This document shows positions 26,401-37,600 of a stretch of 64,000 nt of DNA, piece after piece. Every line of letters starts with the position of its first letter. Position 1 is the first letter of the stretch. This DNA comes from Pseudorasbora parva (lineage: Eukaryota; Chordata; Actinopteri; Cypriniformes; Gobionidae): NCBI RefSeq assembly GCF_024679245.1, contig NC_090184.1, positions 2,738,547 through 2,802,546 on the forward strand, written 5' to 3'. The position numbers were made by a program, and so were the translations under genes. Under the pieces are notes generated by a model. The model was given only the letters and a program-made list of their open reading frames with translations, ran no database searches and was not told where the DNA came from.

Positions 26401-27584
26401 TATAAAGAAACACATAGTTTATGGTTTAAATGTCACCTAACCACAGGCTCCGAACAGGGCAAATGATCCACCAGAGACTCACATTAAACTCTGAGCAAAG
26501 AACTGAAACAGAGCAAATGAAATATCATCACAGGAAAACAAAGCACAGGTGAAAACTGAAAATCAAATAATGATGACCTCTAGTGGCCAAACCAACTCCA
26601 TAATCCTGACAATTACAGGGTTAGTTCACCCAAAAATTTAAATTAGCCCATGATTTTCCCATCCTCAGTATATGGGAGTTATATTAAAAAAAATTCTGGC
26701 CAATCCAAACAACTTGGGTCACTTATGAAGTCCATAAAAAAAGCATCAATCATATAACTGCTCCACACGGCTAACAAAGGCCTTCTGAAGGGAAGTGGTG
26801 CATTTGTGTAAGAAAAAATATCCATATTTAAACTATAGACTAAAATAACTAACTTCTGGTGGAAAGCTGTAGACAAGTTGGTGAAAGAGTAACCCCTGAC
26901 GCATCACAAGCTTTGGCGCCTCTCGAGGATCGGGCTGGGCAACAAACTCAAGCTCCTCTTCTCTAATATTAAAATCCTCTGCCATTTCTCTTTAAAAACT
27001 CTAGACTCTAATTCATGAGCAGTGTTTTCTTTTGCTCTATCCTCTACGTGTCTGTGTTTGCATCATAGACAGTAAAAGAAATGGACAGAGCTATCCCATT
27101 GACTTCATCTGCGGAAAGTGATGTCAGTAAAGGAGCACTCACTTCCTGATGGCTGAGCGAACTGCGCAGGCTCAGACTGAGCTTGAGGACGTAGATGTGA
27201 CGTGAGCCTCTGTCTGACAGCTGTAGGTCTTCTAGTAGTTGTGGAAAGTGAAAGCTGAATCACGTCGTTTAAATATTTTCTCCCGTTCCTTTTGGCTCAC
27301 TATGGGCTTCTCTCCATTCTTCTCCCTTGACTTTATCAGACTTTATGTCTCCACGTCCCCCAGACTGTCTCATAGACAGTAAAGATTGCCTGCGAGCGTC
27401 TCCTCAGGTCTATACGGTAATTTCTCAACTGTGCGACAGAGTCGCGTTGGTTATGATGCAATCATTAGCCTATTTTTACAAAAACAGCTTCTGCGGGGCG
27501 ATAGTGTAAGATACAAGGTAACGGAGCCTTTTATGCATTGTCGTGTTTCTTTAGAAATAATCAATGGACAAATGGAGTCTTTAA
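26401..27584. other. Intergenic repeats between sult and rbsn
   Basis: At 26617-26870 there is a copy of a dispersed repeat starting GGTTAGTTCACCCAAAAAT and containing ATATAACTGCTCCACACGGC; related sequence recurs at about 29160-29260, 29545-29590, 52140-52250 and 52790-52930. It may be one end of a larger MITE whose other arm lies at 29160-29590, with the element at 27585-28937 inserted in it. No gene was found. Confidence 0.4.
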
Positions 27585-28937
27585 AGGGTCATGAAACCCC
27601 CCTGCTGCAGCGGTGTTTTTTCACACCTTCGATTTGAAAAGGCTTGTTAAAAGGGGAGTGGTCGACTGTGAAAAGGTGGGATGGTATTGTGTGGAAAGGG
27701 AATGGTTTGCATAAATAGGGGAGTGTCAGTAGGTGCATTAAGATTAGCGATCCCAATAGCATGAGACATGTTCTTGGGTAACGTTGGCATAGTTTAAGCT
27801 ACCACAGTGAGATTAAATGAGGGATGAGTACAGCGAATGAGAGAGTTATGAGTGGCGTGCAGCAGAGATCGCAAATCATTCAGCTCTTCAAACCAGCATA
27901 ATTCAGTGAGAAATGAAAATAAATGTTATTCTGCATGACGAAATATTATGCAAACGTGATAAAACTATATTTGTCCAAATATGCACGCTGTTTGGCAAGA
28001 TGAACAACGCGCCGACGTGATAAGAGAACGTCAACCACCCAACATGCGATGTGACAGATGTAATTCTAGATCGGGGTAAAAGCGAAGGGGTTTGAGGCAA
28101 GTCTCGACTGCGCATCTGAAGCACAGAGCGATGCGCGCTGGGTTGCCGTGACGATCCGCGCTGTCTATCACTCGGCAGCTAAATCTATATTTGTCCAAAT
28201 ATGCAGCACACTGTTTCACTAAGAGCCCGAACACATGCGGTTTAGTGCATGGCAGTGACCACAAATAAAACGGAGAGGACGTGGCTTTTGTTCATTAGCC
28301 TACAGATTACAGATTGGTTATTTTGCACTCCTGACATAAATTAGATAGTCAACGCTTGCAGGTTCGGCGTGCGATTCCTCAGGTGAATTTTACTTTACAG
28401 AGCCTTTGTAGCAAATGCTTCCACAGACTGCGCCCGCTTACAGCTCGCTCGGCGCCCTTACGTTACTTCGTATCAGCACAACGCCTAGCTTTCCTCCGTG
28501 ACTTTTCCGCACGCTGCTTCCAAAACTTCCCCACCATATCTCTACAATAATGATGGAAGATGATGAGCCTGACAGAAGTGACTGTCTCATGCATATTAAA
28601 GTAAATTATCTTGTATGCATAGTTACTACAGCGCAGGGATTGGACTGAATGAGCTTTATGTCATGAATATATATCGAGAATCGCTCGGAGCAGTAGACGT
28701 CAGCATGTGCCCAGCAGCCCATACTTGGGCCGAAAAGGCCGAGCTGACGTCAGCATTTGTGACGTTGCTCCGACTAAGCTTTTCAAACCGGAAGACAGAA
28801 ATCGCTCTGAAAAATGCAAAAATAACTATTTTCACATATGAATACCATTAATGAGTACCCTTAGTGTTTTCAATGATGTGCAGCCTATACATATCTGTTT
28901 ACATCTCAAAAAAAGTGTTTTGGGGTTTCATGACCCT
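27585..28937. mobile_element. TTAA-flanked MITE, AGGGTCATGAAACCCC ends
   Basis: Left AGGGTCATGAAACCCC and right GGGGTTTCATGACCCT are perfect inverted repeats, with TTAA at 27581-27584 and 28938-28941. The 1353-bp interior has no transposase. Two similar segments (around 27950-27985 and 28180-28205, with ATATTTGTCCAAATATGCA) show an internal duplication. TTAA targeting points to piggyBac-type mobilisation. Confidence 0.85.
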
Positions 28938-29261
28938 TTAAACGTCTCAGATGTAAAGTTATTCACTGTCAAAGTGACTCAAAAATGAATGGGAGTCAAT
29001 GGGATGCTAACAGCAGGTGATGGCTTGGTTAGCAATGGCCGCCCCTAGGGGTGGAACGCTTTCCGAGCGCTAGATTACCCCTTGGTTTGCATCAAGGGTT
29101 AAGGGTCAATACGCATGCATCAAGGGGTCGGGGGTTACTCTTCCAGTGCAAGTCGACTCGCGTACCGCTGACCGCCGGAAGCTAGTTTTTTTAGTAAAGT
29201 TTCAAATATAGATATTTTTCTTACACAAATGTGCCACTTTGCTTCAGAAGGCCTTTATTAC

Positions 29262-29543
29262 CCTTACGAAAAATTACCATGGTTTTACTATAGTCAAACT
29301 GTAGTTTAACTATGACTGTAGTAACCGTGGTATTTTGGTGCATGGTTTTACTACAGTTACACTGTAGTAATACTACAATAAAACTGTATTTTTAATTACT
29401 GTAGTGACTGGTATTTTTAAAAACCATGGTTAATTTGTAGGCCTAGTTACTATGGTTTTACTGCAAAAACCACAGTTAAACCATGGTTACTACAAAAAAA
29501 AAAAAAAAAAGAAGAAAAAAAAACATGGTTATTTTTCGTAAGG
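29262..29543. mobile_element. Short palindromic MITE rich in ACCATGGTTTTACTA
   Basis: Ends CCTTACGAAAAATTACCATG and its inverse (TGGTTATTTTTCGTAAGG). The interior alternates short complementary words (TAGTAACC, GGTTACTA) and can fold on itself. It sits inside a larger dispersed repeat, interrupting GCCTTTATTA...GCATGTGGAACAG, which reads through in related copies. Confidence 0.7.
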
Positions 29544-30342
29544 GAGGCATGTGGAACAGTTATATGATGGATAGATGCACTTTTGTGGACTTCAAAAAAG
29601 ACCCATTAATTGTAATCTGTGTTTCATCAGCCAATTGCCTGGATTTAATAAAAATTGTTTGCCCAACACTGTTGTTATTTTTACTGAAAGATCAACCACA
29701 GCCAAATATACATATACTTTTTTATTATTATTATTTCATGGGGACTTTAAGATGGGACTTTTAATTTGACACGCTGATGTGACGCGCATGCGCAGCTCAG
29801 TGTTCCTGTGATCACGCCTAGTGACCCGACCGAGTCACACGATCATCTTTATGATTACCTCTTTACTCTCCATTTAAAGCGCTTTTATTCCTCATATCTC
29901 CAAACACTCACTCTTAAGAGGATGTTAAGAAAACCGAAAGCTTGTCGCTAAGGAATAAGGTAGATGAGCGTGTCGTTTTCTCATCTGTCAGTGTGTTTAG
30001 GCTAGGCCTGTTTACAAACTATTAACGTTACACTGGCAAAGATGTTTACAACAGAGGACTCATCACACGTTTATTCAGCAGAAGTAATTTAACATACATT
30101 AACAGAACACATACTTTCTTCTGTAGCGATAAAAAAAGATACCAGACATATGTTAAGCTAGTAACTTTAAATCACTCACAATGGTTCTGCTAATTAGCGA
30201 AGTAGTGCATTGCGTTAACTTGTAGCTTATAATGGGAATGAAACCATACCTTCAAAAATTAATATTTCCTCTAACGGGTACTGTAGATGTTGTCGTTAAT
30301 ATCATCTAAATAAATTATGTTCAGTTGATATTGTGATTTGCC
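29544..30342. other. Putative rbsn upstream region
   Basis: No coding exon was seen. The rbsn promoter and non-coding first exon probably lie here, but I cannot place a transcription start. The block 29770-30000 is less AT-rich than its surroundings. Confidence 0.35.
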
Positions 30343-30346
30343 TTAA

Positions 30347-30549
30347 AGGGACGGTTCACCCCAAAAATAAATCTCATCATTTATTCACCCTCATGTTGTT
30401 CCAAACTTGTATGAGTTTCTTTCTTCTGAATTTTAGTAACCAGACAGTTGACAGCACCATTGACTTCCATAGTATTTTTTCTCCCATACTATGGAAGTCA
30501 ATGGGTGCTGTCAACTGTCTGGTGAACTCATTTTGGGTGAACTATCCCT
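30347..30549. mobile_element. TTAA-flanked MITE, 203 bp
   Basis: Ends AGGGACGGTTCACCC and GGGTGAACTATCCCT; TTAA at 30343-30346 and 30550-30553. The middle is a strong hairpin: CAGACAGTTGACAGCACCAT near 30440 and its inverse near 30510. It lies just upstream of the first rbsn coding exon. Confidence 0.85.
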
Positions 30550-30743
30550 TTAAGACCTAGTGGTCTTTTGCTGTATTTAAACAAAAGTTTTGTCTTGAAA
30601 TTTCACATAATTGCTTATGAAATATTAATATTTTTCTTTATTATTTGAGTGATGGAGAGGGTCTGGGGTGGCCGGTGCTGTCAAACAGGTGCATCGTAAT
30701 CTCATTGGAAGCATTGGATCCATCCTCTCACATCCAAACACTG

Positions 30744-33700
30744 ATGGCCTCCATCTACGCGCCTTCATTAGAAGACTCGGCTGAGGTGAAGGAGGGCTTC
30801 CTGTGCCCATTGTGTTTGAAAGACCTTCAGTCGTTCTACCAGCTACAGGGCCATTATGAAGAGGAGCACTCCGGAGACAACAGGCACGTCGCTGGTCAGC
30901 TGAAAAGTAAGTTGAAATTAAAGGGATGGTTCACTCTAAAGTGAAAATGATCCCATAATTGACTCCTCCTCAAGCCATCCTCGGTGTGTGTATGACTTTA
31001 TTCTGTCAGTCGAACACAATCAGAGTTATATTAATAAATATCCTGGCTCTTCCAAGCTTGATAATGGCTATGAATGGAGATTTTGAAGCAAAAAAAAATT
31101 CTTTTATCCATTATAAGTGCTCCATATGTAGGCTGTCACGATAACGAATTTTGCTGGAGGATAAATTGGCCAAGAAATTATTGCAATAAACGATAATATT
31201 GTCATTCTGAGACCATTTTCATCTAAAATAATGACATGGCATAATAATGCAGGTACACCTTTTCAAAGATCAATAAACTTTTATTTCTAAAGGCTATTTA
31301 ACACTAAAAACGGAAAACATTTTAAATATCCACAATAAATGAACAAAGCAACCAAAAACAATAAAATCATGGACTCTCAACAAAAAACGTCACTGTTAGT
31401 GAGAGAGACGAGGAAAACAAACAAGCATGCAAATGGAAATTATTGCAGCAGGAAAAATTATCGAGCTCATTTTTGTATAAATCGTGCAGTTTTTATCGCA
31501 GCTGTATCCATGCGGCTCCAGGGGCCTTCTGAAGCAAAGCCATACGTTTGTGGACAAAAAATATCTATATTTATTATAAGCTAGAATCAGTGGCTTTCGG
31601 TAACGGCCGAAGAATGACCTCAGATGCTGTTTCTGCTGCCAAAGCAAATCCACTTTGATGAGATTGATACGGTAAAACCCTCGCCATCGTTGCTGTTCGT
31701 ATCACTGTGTGTCAAGAGCTGAGATTCAGATATGATAATGAGCGTTAACTTTCTGACCAATCACAGCAGTCTCGGCTATCTGACCAATCAGAGGTGCGTT
31801 TCCCGTACAATGACGTAACTCAATGTTTAACTACCATAGTACGTTGCATCGTTGAAGAAATCAACTAGTTTCCCAAAACCGTATTGTCACGAATCTGTTG
31901 TCGAACCACGCTTGTTAATGATGTGTCACACACCTGCTTTTATATAATTACTTTGCGATCGAATGCATGCTAGATTTTTTTGTTATAAATTATGGACGTG
32001 GCATCTGAGGACTAATTCTTATTTTCTCAGTTATTTTACCTTATTTACAGATTCAATCATAGGCTCGTTCTTACTATAGAGCACGTCCGCACATGCACAC
32101 TACAAAAAAGGTGCTTTACATCTCTTGACAAACATAAATGACATTTGTATGTGTTTAAATTAAACATATATATTGTACTAAATGCCAGCTTGCTTATTTT
32201 GCTCAAGATACAGATTTATTAAGTCCACATGTCATGCAAACTAGAAACTTTGCTTCTAACCGCAGCTCGAGATCTGTCTTTGCAACCACATGAGTTTTCG
32301 ATGCTGTTTGTGAATGTTGGTTGGAACGATGGTTTCAGGAAACACAGATTCGTTGAACTTTGTTGATAACGACGGAACTTGCGACCATAGTTGGCTAACG
32401 ATGATTTTGGGAAACGCAACCCATAGCAGCTCAGAGAGCCGGGGTGTAGAGAGACCGAATCTTTGATCAAACAGTTTCAGACACTGAGAAAAGAGGTGTT
32501 TGTTGACATTGAATGCATGTCAACCTATTGTAGGAGACTCCAAAACACAATTCAAACCTTTAAAATAGCATTAAAGGGTTAGTTCACTTAAAAATGAAAA
32601 TGATTTCATTAATTACTCACCCTCATGTCGTTGGACACCCGTAAGACCTTCGTTCATCTTCAGAACACAAATGAAGATATTTTTATTGAAAGCTGAGAAA
32701 GGCTTCAGAAAGGCCTCCATTATCATTCAGTCCATTCCCACTCACAAGACCCATAAAGGCACTAAACACATCGACACAAAGCCCATCTCACTACAGCGGC
32801 TGGACAATCATTTTACCAAGCGACGAGAATAGTTTTAGAGCGCAAAAAAAATCTAAATAATGACTTTATCCGCAAAGATATTGTCTTCCGTGTAGGTCTC
32901 GGCCGTGAACTCAGGTGACAGCGGCTCCTCCTCTTCCGGGTCATGAACGGTTGAGCTGCGTCATATTCTCACGCATGGGCCAAGTTCACGTCAATAACTT
33001 AGTGGATAAAGTCGTTATTTTGATTTTTGTGCGTACAATAACTATTTTCATCGCATTGTAAAATGATTGTACAGCCGCTGAGGGTGAGAAATTAATGATA
33101 TAATTTTCATTTTTGGGTGAACTAACCCTTTAATAGCGGCACAAGTCATGCTTATTTAAGCATTTTCTTTATTTTATTTCATTGGTAAGTGACACATTCA
33201 ATTGTATTGTTCATTGTTTCTCAGGCCTGGTGCAAAAGGCAAAGAAAGCCAAAGACAAGCTGTTAAAGCGGGACGGCGATGAGCGGACAGACAGCGGCTA
33301 TGAGTCCTTTTATTATGGAGGAGTGGACCCGTACATGTGGGAGCCGCAGGAGCTCGGTAAGACCCTTACTACCAAAGACAGATGTATAACATTCTTCAAG
33401 AAGTCATTCACATTGCTTTCAGTGCCGTTCAGGGAAATGTTGGTGTTACTGTCCATACATTCAAGCTGTTCCTGGATCATTGGGTGTTGACCACAGTCAG
33501 CTGTCATTGTCAGGCTGTAATATGTCTTCTGTTAAAACAGGAGCCACCCGCAGTCACCTGGATTCTTTCAAGAAGCAAAGAGCTGCAAGAATCGACCATT
33601 ATGTTATCGAAGTCAATAAATGCATCATACGACTGGAAAAGGTGAATGTTTCAGCATTGCGCTCCCAGTAATTTCATCTTGCGTGATTGTTGATGTGCTC

Positions 33701-34456
33701 TAGGCAAGTGCATGGCTCTGTTGAACATGTTTAAAGTGCCCCTATTATGCTATTAGGTTCCTAATTTAGTTCAAGTCTTCTACAACAGGTTTATGTGCAT
33801 CAAAGGTCAAAAAACACTTCTCATAATATATTGCACATCACCTCATTTTTTCTCAAAGAGCCTGAAAAAAGTTTATTTGAAGATTCGGTCTCTCTAAACC
33901 CCGCCTCAATAAGAGCAGCTCTACTCTGATTGGTCAGATGGCCCAGTCTGATGTGATTGGTCAAAGTAAACGCTCATTATCATATCTGAAGCTCTTGACA
34001 CTCAGTGATATGAACAGTAACGAGGCGTGGGTTTTACCGTATCAGTCTCAGCTGGAAACAGTGTATTGTCCACATGAACACCAACCAAACTCTTTCAGTC
34101 TCAGACACAACTACAGGCATGTGAGGGCGGGGCAAAGAGATGCTGTTCAGCCAATCAAGACCAGAAGCAGGCGTTATGCAAATCTGTTATATAGGTTTGT
34201 ATTAGTTAGTGAGACTGGAATTGCTGAAGACTCGTTTTAGGCAGTTTTCTTTCTTTTAGGAGACGATCACTTTATTTGTTGTTCACTATTGATCTCTTAT
34301 ATTCACAGTAAGAGTGAATATAATTACGCACCGCAAGAAAGGAAATATTCAAAAAAGCATAGTATGGGCACTTTAATGAATGTTCCGGTTACAAAATGAA
34401 AGTTTGTGTTTACAATGTGTGTGTGTGTATATTGTGTATAATTATTAGGTATTGCT

Positions 34457-34528
<72 letters not shown>

Positions 34529-34571
34529 TTATTTAAGAAATATTAGTATGCATACTGTGTGTGTGTGTATG

Positions 34572-34645
<74 letters not shown>

Positions 34646-37600
34646 ATTTATATTATATAAATTTAAATATTTCATATATCAACATCATTTTTTTTCTTAA
34701 ATATATAAATGCATGTGGACGTATTTAAAATATACCTAATAAGTATACACAGTACACACACACACACACATTATGTAAACAAAAACTTATAAGTTGGATG
34801 CGATTTATTGTTTGACAGCACTAGCTGTAACAAACCTCAAAAGTAGGTTAAACCTGGGTCATTCTAAACCCTGGGTCATTCTAAACCCTGGATCATTCTA
34901 AGCCCTGGGTCATTCTAAACCCTGGGTCATTCTAAACCCTGGATCATTCTGAACCCTGGATCATTCTAAGCCCTGGGTCATTCTAAACCCTGGGTCATTC
35001 TAAACCCTGGATCATTCTGAACCCTGGATCATTCTAAGCCCTGGGTCATTCTAAACCCTGGGTCATTCTAAACCCTGGATCATTCTAAACCCTGGGTCAT
35101 TCTAAACCCTGGATCATTCTAAACCCTGGGTCATTCTAAACCCTGGGTCATTCTAAACCCTGGATCATTCTAAACCCTGGATCATTCTAAACCCTGGGTC
35201 ATTCTAAACCCTGGGTCATTCTAAACCCTGGATCATTCTAAACCCTGGGTCATTCTAAACCCTGGGTCATTCTAAACCCTGGGTCATTCTAAACCCTGGA
35301 TCATTCTAAACCCTGGATCATTCTAAACCCTGGGTCATTCTAAACCCTGGATCATTCTAAACCCTGGGTCATTCTAAACCCTGGGTCATTATAAACCCTG
35401 GATCATTCTAAACCCTGGGTCATTCTAAACCCTGGGTCATTCTAAACCCTGGATCATTCTAAACCCTGGGTCATAGTAAACCCTGGGTCATAGTAAACCC
35501 TGGGTCATTCTAAACCCTGGGTCATTCTAAACCCTGGGTCATTCTAAACCCTGGATCATTCTAAACCCTGGGTCATTCTAAACCCTGGGTTAATGGAATC
35601 CTGGGTTATCTGTCATTTTCCACATAACTTAACATTTTTAAATTATATTTTGCTTTTCACATTGTACATTCTCATTTGCATATGTGTAGCGTTTGTGTCC
35701 TCATATTATATATTGCCGTCTGCACTATAAAATATATCCTGAATGGACTTTTCGAACTATAAAGACAAGAATGAAATCACTCCAATTGACAGGTTACATA
35801 ATTATGTGCACGTAATGGTGTTGTAGTACTCGAGACCGGTCTTAAGATCATTTTTTGAAGGTCTTGGTCTTGTCTCGGACTTAGAGGACTCAGGATTGTA
35901 TCTCAAGACCACAACTGTGAGGATATCACTAAATTGCTGGTGCATTATCTGATTTAACATTATTAATGTGATTTGATGTAAAACTTTATGCTCAAAATGC
36001 AATCCATAACTTCTCTGTAACGTGATTTCTTTTGTTACTGTGCTGCCGGGTTCAAAAGCAATGCAGCATTGTCGCAAAAATGGCCAACATTTTAAAAAAT
36101 AGACAAAAGAGATTTTTTTCTTATTTTTTATATATAACATAGAATATAAATAAGCAATATCACAAGAGCAAGAGAGCTGTTTACATGAAGCAGGATTGCA
36201 AATCATATTGATTTATACAAATGTTCAATAAACTAGAAGTTAATATAAAATGACTAATTTTAAACTGCGTCTTTGCTAATTTGGCAACGTTTCGTTATTA
36301 AATGAATCAGCGGCTTTGAACAAATCGGTTGAATGATTCTTTGAATGTTAAAGGTCCCGTTCTTCGCGTGTTTTCGAAGCTTTGATTATGTTTACAGTGT
36401 GCAATATAACATGAGTTCACGTTTCGCGTGTAAAAACACAGTATTTTTCACACAATTGACTTATCTGTACAGCGCTGTTTCCTCTGTCCTAAAAACGGCC
36501 TGATGATTTCCTTGTTCTATGAAGTCCCTCCTTCAGAAACACGTAACGAGTTCTGATTGGGCCAGCGCTTCCCGTGTTGTGATTGGACAGCAGCTTAGCG
36601 CACTTTGCCCAGAAAGGTCCCGCCTCTTACCATAACGGGGAGATGCAAGCGCTGAATGCGCGCTCTTCTCCACATGGGAGAGCAACGAGACCACGCCCCC
36701 TATTTTGCGTGTTCTTGTGGGCGGAGCTTTAGTTAACAAACGGTTCCAGTGACGTCATCACAGCAGGAAGTGCAGCGGTGTCGTCCAAACCGGCCGTTTG
36801 CTGTAGGCTTTGAAAGGGAACTTCTGTTCAATAAAATATCTCGCTGGCATTGAACTTTGAGCTTTATAATTTTACAGGTATTATTTATGCTCCAACAGCA
36901 ACATTTCACACTAACTAAAGTTTGAAAGATGGAATCATGAAGAACAGGACCTTTAAATTATGTTAATGTTTTAATGTTAAATTAATCTGAACATTATTTA
37001 TTTATATATATATAAACAATAACCCAGGGTTAAGCGCAGTGTTTAAAGCCCCAAAGGAACAAGTGTTGGAGTCAAGACCACCTTATCCGAGACCAAGACC
37101 AGACCAGCACTCCTTAAAGGGGGGGTGAAACACTCAGTTTCAGTCAGTGTCATGTCAATCTTGAGTACCTATAGAGTAGCATTGCATCCTGCATATCTCC
37201 GAAAAGTCTTTATTTTTTTTATAATTATATAAGAAAGATGCGCTGTTCCGAGTCTTTCCGAAAAAAGCCGAGCGGGTGGGGGCGTGTCGTGTGAGTGGAG
37301 CTAAATAATGACGTGTGCAGCAGCGCGCTGCAGTGAGGAAAGTGATTCGCTCTGTGAGGAAAGTGATTCGCCCGCCGCGTGAGGAAAGTGATTCGCTCTG
37401 TGAGGAAAGTGATTCGCTCTGTGAGGAAAGTGATTCGCTCAGTGAGGAAAGTGATTCGCCCGCCGCGTGAGGAAAGTGAGTCGCTCTGTGAGGAAAGTGA
37501 TTCGCTCTGTGAGGAAAGTGATTCGCTCTGTGAGGAAAGTGATTCGCTCAGTGAGGAAAGTGATTCGCCCGCCGCGTGAGGAAAGTGAGTCGCTCTGTGA

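Noticed and set aside
30645..30743. Upstream in-frame start for rbsn (MSDGEGLGW...)
   Set aside because: The extension has no resemblance to rabenosyn; the family start aligns at 30744. It is probably 5' UTR or intron.
34452..34646. Open frames over the CA/TA repeats
   Set aside because: Translations of microsatellites.
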